A DNA stretch of 10,729 nucleotides from Bacteroidales bacterium (GTDB lineage Bacteria > Bacteroidota > Bacteroidia > Bacteroidales > UBA4417). Numbering within the stretch: the first letter of the stretch is position 1; the number at the start of each line of letters is the position of its first letter. Of this stretch, positions 1 through 6,624 are shown piece after piece. The stretch lies in the NCBI GenBank assembly GCA_025350385.1, contig JANXXZ010000246.1, positions 1-10,729 on the forward strand, written 5' to 3'. A program made the translations under genes and the position numbers. The notes beneath the pieces are model-generated. The model saw only the letters and a program-made list of their open reading frames with translations. It did not search any database and had not been told where the DNA came from.

Positions 1-138
1 AATTGGTTTGCCTATGCCGGGAAACTATCAGGAACTAAAACAACCATCAAGATGTGGCTGATAAACATATTGGCATCAGCCCAGGCTTATGAGTTGTTCA
101 GACTTTTTAAGGAAAATGCTGTAAATATTAGAACTTAG
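1..138 (+). CDS. 3' end of an unidentified protein (partial at window edge)
   Basis: The last 45 codons of a plus-strand gene that enters from the left, ending at TAG 136-138. It is the only one of the three forward frames that stays open here. The visible tail contains IKMWLINILASAQAYELFRL, an amphipathic to hydrophobic stretch, followed by a polar end (KENAVNIRT). This looks like genuine protein, but I do not recognise the family and assign no function. It converges on the minus-strand membrane-protein gene with only 9 bp between the stop codons, and no terminator hairpin is visible between them. Confidence 0.55.
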   Translation, partial: NWFAYAGKLSGTKTTIKMWLINILASAQAYELFRLFKENAVNIRT

Positions 139-147
139 CCAAAATAT

Positions 148-648
148 TTAATCTGTATCCTTGTTTTCAGACGGTGCTTCTTGCCCGGCCGGCGATATGT
201 CAGCTGATGGGTTCCGGATTTCTGTATGCCTTATTTCTCCACCGGTTAGCCCAACCCACGACATCATACCGACAGCAAACAATGAAATGAAAAATGTAAT
301 TAATGTCAGCGTATTCCCTGATCGCTCTTTCTTCCATAAGCTGTAAAACGCAAGAGCGGCAAGCAGACCCATTGGTACTAATACCCAAAGCGATGAGTAA
401 GCAATGTTTTCATGATGATCAATCATTGATTCCATGACTCCTGGTAATCCTTTCACAGCGTCACCTGCAGGATCGCCGGTAAAAAGAGCAACAGATGAAC
501 TCAGCGCAGCAAAGATCAATGTTCCGAGACCAGTTTGCTTAACAGTAATATTCTTAAGAATAATTCCTGCAAGCAGAATAAGCATACCTATAATAGTCCC
601 TACTATCGGGAAATGATTTACCAGCAAATGAAAATGCGCTCCAAACAT
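148..648 (-). CDS. DUF2231-like four-helix inner-membrane protein
   Basis: A 166-residue predicted membrane protein with four hydrophobic segments at about residues 9-31, 39-56, 83-104 and 114-135, and a short polar C-terminal tail rich in E, S, P and D. The N-terminal HLLVNHFPIVG (residues 7-17), the GDPAGDAVKG loop (58-67), the DHHENIAY stretch (77-84) and the GLTGGEIRH end of helix 4 (133-141) resemble the layout of DUF2231-type membrane proteins, where conserved His and Gly residues sit at helix ends. His5, 7, 12, 78, 79 and 141 could bind heme or metal; that is inference. The start is the first Met of the frame, and a weak AGAAAG lies just upstream. A TACATTTG -7 box at 709-716 would give a leader of about 54 nt. 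The biochemical role is unknown. It is transcribed alone, because a terminator separates it from the gene upstream. Confidence 0.75.
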   Translation of the reverse strand: MFGAHFHLLVNHFPIVGTIIGMLILLAGIILKNITVKQTGLGTLIFAALSSSVALFTGDPAGDAVKGLPGVMESMIDHHENIAYSSLWVLVPMGLLAALAFYSLWKKERSGNTLTLITFFISLFAVGMMSWVGLTGGEIRHTEIRNPSADISPAGQEAPSENKDTD

Positions 649-708
649 ACTTTCTAAGTTTAATTGGTTTTAATGATAGAGAAATATTCTTGGCATGAAA
701 TGCATCCT

Positions 709-716
709 CAAATGTA
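709..716 (-). promoter_or_regulatory. candidate Bacteroidetes -7 box (TACATTTG)
   Basis: Minus-strand TACATTTG is an exact match to the Bacteroidetes primary-sigma -7 consensus TAnnTTTG. It lies about 60 bp before the start of the DUF2231-like gene. I see no TTG -33 element at the usual 19-21 bp spacing on the minus strand, so this is supported by the -7 box and position only. Confidence 0.4.
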
Positions 717-813
717 TGAAAATGTTTTGATATCCAGAAGTGTTGACGTTGACTTCTATTATCCGATGGTAATATAATATCCTGTATTAACCATAATAAT
801 TATAACAAATGAA

Positions 814-843
814 AACGGATGAAAGCATCAGCTTTCATCCGTT
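814..843 (-). terminator. intrinsic terminator after the DUF6600-like gene
   Basis: A perfect 13-bp inverted repeat (AACGGATGAAAGC and GCTTTCATCCGTT) surrounds a 4-nt loop. It starts 22 nt beyond the stop codon of the DUF6600-like gene. On the minus strand the stem is followed by the T-rich run TTCATTTGTTATAATTATT. It would isolate the DUF6600-like transcript from the DUF2231-like gene downstream. Confidence 0.75.
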
Positions 844-865
844 CTGAATTCTACTAATTCATGAT

Positions 866-2197
866 TTACTTGCGACGGTTTCCATTTGATTCACTTTTGG
901 CAGGTTTTCCGGTTTCTGTATTCCGGCTTTTTTCTTTCAGCTTGTTTTCCTTTCTAATCTCCCTTTTGCTTGGCTGAGTATTATTTGAAGGACTTGCAGA
1001 GGGAGAATCCTGTTTGCGGTTACGTTGAACTTCGGGTGTTTGTCTGGGTTCGTTTCTGCGATTATTAATATTCCCGTTTTCATTTCTTGCAGGTTCAGAT
1101 CGTTGAATATTTACATCCTTAGACTCTGAACGTCTGACATTCTCATTAGCAGGATTGATCTGCCTTGAAGGTCTGCTTTCAGGAGTCGATACTTCCCGCT
1201 TTGGATCTGAGGAACGATTTCTGTCATTATTTCTGATTGATCCTTCATTTGGGGATTTTTCTCTACCGGGTTGAACTCTGGGTTCAGCAATATTCCTTTC
1301 ACGTTCAGGCTGGATTACTGGGCGGGTTTCCGTTCTGGTTTCCCTGCTTCTGTTCATTCCAGGATCAATTGACCGGGCATCGCGCTGTTGTATCCGGCTT
1401 CCTGTGCGAGTATTTTCAATATTTCTACTTTCATTAGGTCTGGAATCATCCCTTGTCTGTTCAATACTAGGACGATAAACTCTAACCTCATCGTTGCTCA
1501 CTCGCATGTTATCAGGCCTGTCATTATCCACAACCCTCATCTGGCGAACTCTTGTATTAGCATTTCTTTCAACTTCATTTACCCGGGGACCATAAAACCA
1601 GGAGTTATAGTTCCTCCGATGATTATTATCACCATTATATATATTGGTAATGTAAGTTATATTATTTACATAAACTGGTCTGTCGTAGATATATGAATGC
1701 CAGTTATCCGAATAGAAGTGACGGCAGGGAACAAAAGTCCACCAGAAATCAGGGGCATGCCAATTAAAGTTTATACTTACATTAATTTCAGGGCCTAATG
1801 GTGCCCAACCCCAGTTATCATCATATGAACCCCAGGTAACCCATGCAGGTGCCCATTTATATCCTGGGATCCACATCCACCCAAGGTAATCGTCAAAAGT
1901 CCAACGTCCATAATGGAATGTTGCCCAACCCCATGGGTAATCCGAAATCCAGGTCCAGCCGTATTCAGTATTTGCCCAGTTTCCATTTGAGGAATATGGC
2001 CTAAAAGCTTCGGGGTTATCAAAATATGGTCGCCATATATAGCCATAATCGGCAGTACGAATCCAATCGCCATAAGGTGATAATTCGTCGTAAAATGTCT
2101 GGACTGAAATAGACACATGCCTGTTGCTGTATCTTTGAGCATTGCTAATTGTTGAAATAGCCAGCATGAGGGTCAGAATAAATATTATTTTTTTCAT
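866..2197 (-). CDS. secreted DUF6600-like protein with Arg/Asn/Glu/Ser-rich tail
   Basis: A 443-residue exported protein. Residues 1-20 form a signal peptide (MKKIIFILTLMLAISTISNA, then Q). Residues 33-135 hold the W/Y/G-rich block typical of DUF6600: YGDWIRTADYGYIWRP, YGWTWISDYPWGWATFHYGRW, LGWMWIPGYKWAPAWVTWG and NWGWAPLGP. An aromatic linker follows to about 203. From about 205 to the end there are roughly 240 residues of low-complexity R, N, E, S and P sequence, predicted disordered and strongly charged, ending in a Lys/Arg-rich tail (NGNRRK). The function of DUF6600 proteins is not established; an envelope or extracellular location follows from the signal peptide. Met1 is the natural start because the signal peptide begins there, although no clear Shine-Dalgarno is visible. 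A sigma-54-like element lies upstream at 2271-2286, and a strong terminator follows the gene, so it is probably monocistronic. Confidence 0.82.
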   Translation of the reverse strand: MKKIIFILTLMLAISTISNAQRYSNRHVSISVQTFYDELSPYGDWIRTADYGYIWRPYFDNPEAFRPYSSNGNWANTEYGWTWISDYPWGWATFHYGRWTFDDYLGWMWIPGYKWAPAWVTWGSYDDNWGWAPLGPEINVSINFNWHAPDFWWTFVPCRHFYSDNWHSYIYDRPVYVNNITYITNIYNGDNNHRRNYNSWFYGPRVNEVERNANTRVRQMRVVDNDRPDNMRVSNDEVRVYRPSIEQTRDDSRPNESRNIENTRTGSRIQQRDARSIDPGMNRSRETRTETRPVIQPERERNIAEPRVQPGREKSPNEGSIRNNDRNRSSDPKREVSTPESRPSRQINPANENVRRSESKDVNIQRSEPARNENGNINNRRNEPRQTPEVQRNRKQDSPSASPSNNTQPSKREIRKENKLKEKSRNTETGKPAKSESNGNRRK

Positions 2198-2270
2198 GGC
2201 AGTAAGGATTAAGTGATATTATTGAATCTCTTTGATAATAGCTAGTTTAGCTGTTATGTTATAAACTTTT

Positions 2271-2286
2271 TACAACCAGCGTGCCA
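2271..2286 (-). promoter_or_regulatory. sigma-54-like -24/-12 promoter element
   Basis: The minus strand reads TGGCACGCTGGTTGTA, against the sigma-54 (RpoN) consensus TGGCACGrNNNTTGCW. The -24 half is perfect through TGGCACG and the spacing is exact. The -12 half is TTGTA, with T replacing the usual C. Transcription would start near 2260, giving a leader of about 60 nt before the DUF6600-like start codon. No TAnnTTTG box competes closer to the gene. No enhancer-binding site was identified. Confidence 0.45.
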
Positions 2287-2342
2287 GAATCAAAATATTT
2301 TCGAAAAAAAGTGTTCAATACAATTTACCCAAACAAAATAAA

Positions 2343-2377
2343 ATGGCCCGACAATTTATAAAAACCTGTCAGGCCAT
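2343..2377 (-). terminator. intrinsic terminator after dsbD
   Basis: The arms ATGGCCCGACA (2343-2353) and TGTCAGGCCAT (2367-2377) form an 11-bp stem with one mismatch and a 13-nt loop, 24 nt beyond the dsbD stop codon. On the minus strand the stem runs straight into ATTTTATTTTGTTT, a good U-tract. It would end the dsbD transcript before the DUF6600-like gene's own promoter. Confidence 0.8.
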
Positions 2378-2400
2378 CATTTACAATGAAATATTATTCT

Positions 2401-4494
2401 TTATTTTTCCGATATTTTTTTATTATACGCAGTTACTCCATCATCGAGGAACTTTACAAAAGCATCAATATTCAAATCATAAGCTCTTGGGAGGATAAGC
2501 CTGTTTCCTTCAGAATCAAGAATTACATAAAACGGTTGTGCATTTGCATCGAACTGATTAATCTGTATCTCTGTATTCTTTTTTCCTAAAAGCCTCACCT
2601 CACGACCATCTTTATTCGTATACCATTCTTCTTTGGGTAACTCTATTGTTTTATCGTCCACATAGAGCGCTACTATTACAAAGTTCTCACGTAAACGTTT
2701 TAATACCTTTGGATCGCTCCAGACACGGTTTTCCATTTCACGGCAATTTGTACAACCATGACCTGTAAAATCAACAAATACTGGTTTTTTCAACTCTTTC
2801 GAGACTTTTAGCGCCTGATGATAGTCAAAATATCCCTGTAATCCATGGGGTAGTTTTAATAGACTGGCATATTTCGGAGCTTCCGTTAAGTTACCACTCT
2901 TTTGGGCTGAACCTCCACCCCCATTGTTATCGCGGACAATGGCATTCACATCAAAGTCCTGAGTTTCAGGCGGCGGCAGCCAACCGGAAATCCCTTTCAA
3001 AGGGGCACCCCATAATCCGGGAATCAAGTATACAACAAAGGCAAACGTAGCAATTATCAGCATCAACCTTGGAAAGGATTTTACCACAGGATAATCACTA
3101 TCGTGAGGAAATTTTATCTTTCCCAGCAAATAAAAGCCCAACATTGCAAAAATCACAATCCACAATCCAAGGTAAATTTCACGATCGAGAATTCCCCAAT
3201 GATAGGTTTGATCAGGTACATTCAGGAATTTTAATGCAAAAGCCAATTCAATAAAACCAAGTACTACTTTCACAGAATTAAGCCATCCGCCTGATTTTGG
3301 CATCTTATTAAGCCATTGGGGGAAGAAAGCAAAAAGTGTAAATGGAATAGCAAATGCCAGCGAGAAACCAAGCATTCCGATTACAGGCTTTAACACCTGT
3401 CCACCAACTGCCTGAACAACAACAGTTCCAACGATAGGTCCTGTGCATGAAAATGAGACCAACACCAATGTCAGTGCCATAAAGATAGTTCCCATTATCC
3501 CGCCTTTTTCTTCGTTCTGGACGCTCTTATTCACAAGCCAACTTGGCATAGTGATCTCAAAATATCCAAAGAAGGAAGCTGCAAAAACGATGAAGATGAC
3601 AAAGAATAACATATTTGGTATCCAATGGGTACTTAACATGTTACCAAAGTCAGCGCCGAACAGAACAGATATCAGCACTCCAAAAATTACATAAATAGTT
3701 ATTATAGATAACCCATAAACAACCGCCTGAACTTTCCCCTTTGATCCGCTCTTCATGAAATACGAAACTGTCATCGGAATCATAGGAAATACACAGGGAG
3801 TAAGGATTGCAAGTAATCCCCAGCCAAATGCCTGTAAGAAAAACCACCACAATGTAGAATTTTTTCCATCAAATCCTGATGATTCTGAACTTTTTACAGT
3901 TGCAACAGACGATATACTCTTCTTTGTGGAGTCGGATGCATTCATTGTTCCATTGCTAACAGGGACCTGCGCAACAACAGTATCTTTTGCCAATGTTGCT
4001 TTAGCCAGTTCCTTTGCACCATCCATCGTAAAAGAAAATGGGACCTCAGTTGGAGGAAGGCACTGGTGATCATCACAACACATAAACTCTAAAACACCCG
4101 TTACTTTTAAAGGCTTATCAGTTATAATCTTTATCTTTTGTTTGAAGACTGCTTTTAATGCGAAGTACTTTACTCTCATTTCGAAATTAGGATCATACTC
4201 CTCAATTGGCTTCGGTTCCTGGACCTTGCCAATAAGTTGAAATCCCTGACTTTTATCGATTGTAAAAACCGTGGGTCTGGGGCCTCCATCCGGCACATAT
4301 TGAGAATAAACGTGCCAATTCTTATCTATATTAGCAATAAACTGCAATTCAGCTTCAGTATCATTAAGCCTGTTTACTTTGAATGACCATTTTACAGGTT
4401 TTAATATCTGGGCAGTTGAAACTGATAATCCGGTAATAGAAAGCATTAGAAAGAGCAGTATCCACTTTTTGTTACTGAGCGACTTGAGCATCAT
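2401..4494 (-). CDS. dsbD: thiol:disulfide interchange protein DsbD
   Basis: A 697-residue inner-membrane electron relay that moves reducing equivalents from cytoplasmic thioredoxin to periplasmic thiol proteins, serving disulfide isomerisation and cytochrome c maturation. All three redox modules are present. A signal peptide (about 1-28) leads into an N-terminal periplasmic domain (30-165) with the C139-x5-C145 pair followed by LPP, as in E. coli DsbD C103/C109. The CcdA-like membrane domain (about 215-495) holds C234 in LTPCVFPM and C350 in FSCTGP. The C-terminal thioredoxin-like domain (about 550-690) has the CTNC motif (581-584). Low-complexity linkers (Ser/Thr/Lys at 185-205, Gly-rich at 523-530) separate the domains. 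Two adjacent Met codons start the frame (MMLKSL), and either could be used. The nearest gene upstream, tilS, is 377 bp away, so the gene is probably transcribed alone. Confidence 0.95.
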   Translation of the reverse strand: MMLKSLSNKKWILLFLMLSITGLSVSTAQILKPVKWSFKVNRLNDTEAELQFIANIDKNWHVYSQYVPDGGPRPTVFTIDKSQGFQLIGKVQEPKPIEEYDPNFEMRVKYFALKAVFKQKIKIITDKPLKVTGVLEFMCCDDHQCLPPTEVPFSFTMDGAKELAKATLAKDTVVAQVPVSNGTMNASDSTKKSISSVATVKSSESSGFDGKNSTLWWFFLQAFGWGLLAILTPCVFPMIPMTVSYFMKSGSKGKVQAVVYGLSIITIYVIFGVLISVLFGADFGNMLSTHWIPNMLFFVIFIVFAASFFGYFEITMPSWLVNKSVQNEEKGGIMGTIFMALTLVLVSFSCTGPIVGTVVVQAVGGQVLKPVIGMLGFSLAFAIPFTLFAFFPQWLNKMPKSGGWLNSVKVVLGFIELAFALKFLNVPDQTYHWGILDREIYLGLWIVIFAMLGFYLLGKIKFPHDSDYPVVKSFPRLMLIIATFAFVVYLIPGLWGAPLKGISGWLPPPETQDFDVNAIVRDNNGGGGSAQKSGNLTEAPKYASLLKLPHGLQGYFDYHQALKVSKELKKPVFVDFTGHGCTNCREMENRVWSDPKVLKRLRENFVIVALYVDDKTIELPKEEWYTNKDGREVRLLGKKNTEIQINQFDANAQPFYVILDSEGNRLILPRAYDLNIDAFVKFLDDGVTAYNKKISEK

Positions 4495-4871
4495 TAGGTT
4501 AAGGAATTATAAAGGATGGTTTACTTTAGCTACTATTTTGCAAAGGCAAATTTATAAATTATCATGATACAGAGGAAAAGCGATTTTAAGCAACATTTAC
4601 CTATGAGAAACAGACTCTAACAATCAGTGGAAATGAATGTGAGGTTATACCAATATATAGAAAGTGAAATAATGACCGTATCAAAAGGATTGAACAACAC
4701 ATTTATAAAGGATGTGAAGGTATGATGTAATTAACTGATCTTATATTTTTTTATCCGGTAATAAACGGCATATGAAATAATTCACTATTTGAAATTGTCA
4801 ATATCAATTGTTAAACGCAGTGAGTAATATCCTTCCAAACTTTCAGAAATACGAACACTTCTAATTTATAA
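4495..4871. other. intergenic region between tilS and dsbD
   Basis: These 377 bp hold no convincing gene. The dsbD-proximal end carries a candidate -7 box (4547-4554). I found no good hairpin with a U-tract after tilS, so how tilS transcription ends is unclear. Only short AT-rich open stretches occur on the plus strand, the longest being about 30 codons at 4633-4725, and nothing supports them. No tRNA-like or riboswitch-like fold was recognised. Confidence 0.6.
4547..4554 (-). promoter_or_regulatory. candidate -7 box for dsbD (TAAATTTG)
   Basis: Minus-strand TAAATTTG matches the Bacteroidetes TAnnTTTG -7 consensus. It would place the transcript start near 4541, with a leader of about 46 nt before dsbD. 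There is no TTG -33 element at normal spacing; the nearest on this strand is about 36 bp upstream. The surrounding DNA is AT-rich, so a chance match is possible. Confidence 0.35.
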
Positions 4872-6242
4872 CTAAAATCCAAGAAAGCATTCCGAAGGTG
4901 GAGTAGGCAATTCTAATTCAACAATCAGAACTTTTTCAGTTGAATCAGTAAGACGATACCGGTGATCGGAACGCATTCCTGTTACCCAGATTATGTCATC
5001 ACCGGAGGTTAACAACCATATTCGCTCCTTTTCATCAATTGATAATTTATTATCCACAAAAAAATCGCTGAGTTTTTTCCTTCCTTTGCTTCCAAACGGA
5101 AAAAAATAGTCTCCTTGGCGCCAATGGCGCAAATGTAATGGAAACTGCAGTTTCTCAACATCAAAACAAGCAATTGCTGGACCTGCAGGAATATTAAAGT
5201 CAGAATAATCAATGATGCTAAATGTTAAAGGGACCGGAAGAACTACAACATTATTTTCGGAAGTAGAAAAAGCAACAATTGGCTCCTCAACTTTGCCGGC
5301 GATTTCATCTAGTGATTCAATGATCAGATAATCACGATCGCGGAGTAACCGATGAGTGGAAGAAAAAAACATCTTCCCTGATATGTTACCAAGTGAATTA
5401 ACAATCTCTTCGACTACAATATAAGAAAAATTATACGGTCGAAGTAATTCAAAAAGCCAGGTCTCTATGGGATAGAATTCCTCCAGCCAACTGATCAGAA
5501 TACGGACACCATTATTACTTTTCTCCAGAAGGTCCGCTTTGCCTTCTTCAATTTTTTGCCGGTAAATTGTTTCTGTTTCGCGTAAAATTCGAACTGTATT
5601 ATTCAAACTCTGGCTGAAAGAAGGATCAATTTTTTTTAATACTGGCATCAACTCGAGACGAAGACGGTTACGAAGGTATTTTTTGCTCTGGTTTGATGAA
5701 TCTTCACGCCATTGTAAACCTTCTATGTGAGCAAACTCAATTATCTCATCACGGGTTGCAAATAACATGGGCCGGATAACCCTGCCTTGTTTAGGCAAAA
5801 TACCATGTAATCCGCTCAGTCCCGTGCCTCTTAATAAATTGATAAAGAAAGTTTCAGCCTGATCGTCAAGATGGTGGGCATTTGCCACGTATTTATATTT
5901 GAACTGATCAAGCAATTCGTCAAACCAGGCATATCGGAGATCTCGTGCTGCCATTTGAATAGATAAGCCTTGCTTTTGGGCATAATATGACGTATCGAAC
6001 TGCTTGATATGTAAAGGCACATTCATCGCCATAGCCAATTTGCACACAAATGCTTCATCTTCTTCTGATTCATCGCCCCTCATTGAAAAATTGCAATGTG
6101 CGATTGCAAAACCAAAACCAGCCTGACGCATAAGTTCACACATTACTACTGAATCAATACCTCCACTAATCGCGAGCAATAATGTTTGATCCTTGCTAAA
6201 CAACTGGTTTTGGTGAACAAATGCCTGAAATCTTTGTAACAT
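4872..6242 (-). CDS. tilS: tRNA(Ile)-lysidine synthase TilS
   Basis: A 456-residue cytoplasmic enzyme that uses ATP to attach lysine to C34 of the CAU-anticodon tRNA-Ile, converting it to lysidine so that it reads AUA and is charged with Ile. The N-type ATP pyrophosphatase PP-loop is SGGIDS (26-31). Further family signatures are AHCNFSMRGDES (48-59), NAHHLDDQAET (121-131), the RGTGLSGLHG loop (138-147), IRPML (156-160) and WREDSSNQSKKYLRNRLR (178-195). The C-terminal substrate-binding domain (about 368-440) shows RHWRQGDYFFPFG and GRKKLSDFFVD. The length and domain order fit full-length bacterial TilS. Met1 is 12 residues or so before the conserved N-terminal helix and fits the family start. 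A TATCTTTG box lies only 4 bp before this ATG, suggesting a very short or absent leader. Confidence 0.95.
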   Translation of the reverse strand: MLQRFQAFVHQNQLFSKDQTLLLAISGGIDSVVMCELMRQAGFGFAIAHCNFSMRGDESEEDEAFVCKLAMAMNVPLHIKQFDTSYYAQKQGLSIQMAARDLRYAWFDELLDQFKYKYVANAHHLDDQAETFFINLLRGTGLSGLHGILPKQGRVIRPMLFATRDEIIEFAHIEGLQWREDSSNQSKKYLRNRLRLELMPVLKKIDPSFSQSLNNTVRILRETETIYRQKIEEGKADLLEKSNNGVRILISWLEEFYPIETWLFELLRPYNFSYIVVEEIVNSLGNISGKMFFSSTHRLLRDRDYLIIESLDEIAGKVEEPIVAFSTSENNVVVLPVPLTFSIIDYSDFNIPAGPAIACFDVEKLQFPLHLRHWRQGDYFFPFGSKGRKKLSDFFVDNKLSIDEKERIWLLTSGDDIIWVTGMRSDHRYRLTDSTEKVLIVELELPTPPSECFLGF

Positions 6243-6246
6243 AATA

Positions 6247-6254
6247 CAAAGATA
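6247..6254 (-). promoter_or_regulatory. candidate -7 box for tilS (TATCTTTG)
   Basis: Minus-strand TATCTTTG is an exact TAnnTTTG match. It is separated from the tilS ATG by only four bases (TATT), so transcription would begin at or next to the start codon. A minus-strand TTTG (6268-6271) lies upstream, but the 13-bp spacer is shorter than the usual 19-21 bp. The same octamer precedes the divergent operon. Confidence 0.45.
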
Positions 6255-6442
6255 AACATTTTATAGTCAAACCTTCAGACGCTAATATATTCACAATTTC
6301 TCAATATTATATTATGAATTGCCTATTAAGACTAATTATGAATAGTGTTTACACGACTGTATTTAAAATACTTTCAATCTACTCTTCATGTTAAATAATT
6401 TATAGTTTAATAAATCATCAAAATCATATCGAAATACTCCAT

Positions 6443-6462
6443 ATTTGTTCACGTGAAACTGA
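6443..6462. promoter_or_regulatory. parS-like CACGTG palindrome
   Basis: The perfect 10-bp palindrome TTCACGTGAA is centred at 6452/6453. In context it reads TTGTTCACGTGAAACT, compared with the general bacterial ParB target TGTTnCACGTGAAACA. The right arm (CACGTGAAAC) matches, and the left arm differs at two positions and the last base at one. It could be a weak parS, a binding site for another CACGTG-recognising regulator, or chance. Confidence 0.25.
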
Positions 6463-6586
6463 GGTAGAATATAAAAATAGTTTCAGGTATCCTGCATTTA
6501 ATACAGTAATCTGAAGCTCAGAAATCACCTCCATTTTATACTCCTATCATCTGAGGGTTGAGTTAAAGGGGGCTCTTCATTTTGAG

Positions 6587-6594
6587 TATCTTTG
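6587..6594 (+). promoter_or_regulatory. candidate -7 box for the SGNH-SGNH-MBOAT operon (TATCTTTG)
   Basis: TATCTTTG matches the Bacteroidetes -7 consensus 30 bp before the first operon ATG, predicting a leader of about 25 nt. A TTG at 6558-6560 is the nearest -33 candidate, but its 26-bp spacer is somewhat long. The leader between box and ATG is AT-rich without a Shine-Dalgarno, as is usual in this phylum. No other promoter-like site is seen inside the operon, whose genes overlap. Confidence 0.5.
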
Positions 6595-6624
6595 CAACTT
6601 CATTAGCTCCTATTATTTATCACA

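Larger units (their letters stand above)
6243..6624. other. divergent intergenic region between tilS and the SGNH operon
   Basis: These 382 bp are AT-rich and hold no gene I can support. They contain a TATCTTTG box facing each way, one next to tilS and one next to the SGNH operon, a CACGTG-centred palindrome resembling a degenerate parS site (6448-6457 core), and a small GTATTT-A-AAATAC inverted repeat at 6359-6371. The region is longer than two simple promoters need. No tRNA or riboswitch was recognised. Confidence 0.6.

Noticed and set aside
742..753. Tandem GTTGAC GTTGAC upstream of the DUF2231-like gene
   Set aside because: Only two 6-bp copies with no further extension or flanking structure; too short to call a repeat or operator.
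1388..1696. 102-codon plus-strand frame opposite the DUF6600-like gene
   Set aside because: It is antisense to a well-supported coding region with a signal peptide and recognisable domain, and its translation shows no family features.
1795..2142. 115-codon minus-strand frame within the DUF6600-like gene
   Set aside because: It is a shifted-frame shadow of the Trp/Gly-rich codons; the main frame has the signal peptide and the family motifs.
3755..4069. 104-codon plus-strand frame opposite dsbD
   Set aside because: It lies entirely antisense to the DsbD linker and membrane domain, whose motifs are unambiguous.
4633..4725. Short plus-strand frame of 30 codons (MNVRLYQYIESE...) between tilS and dsbD
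   Set aside because: It is short, lies in AT-rich DNA, has no promoter or recognisable motif, and a frame of this length is expected by chance.
6359..6371. GTATTT-A-AAATAC inverted repeat
   Set aside because: An all-AT-type short palindrome in AT-rich DNA, expected by chance and not placed as a terminator or clear operator.
4495..6624. CRISPR arrays, tRNAs or riboswitches in the two longest intergenic regions
   Set aside because: I looked for regularly spaced repeats, cloverleaf-like folds with a T-loop sequence and known aptamer motifs on both strands, and found none.
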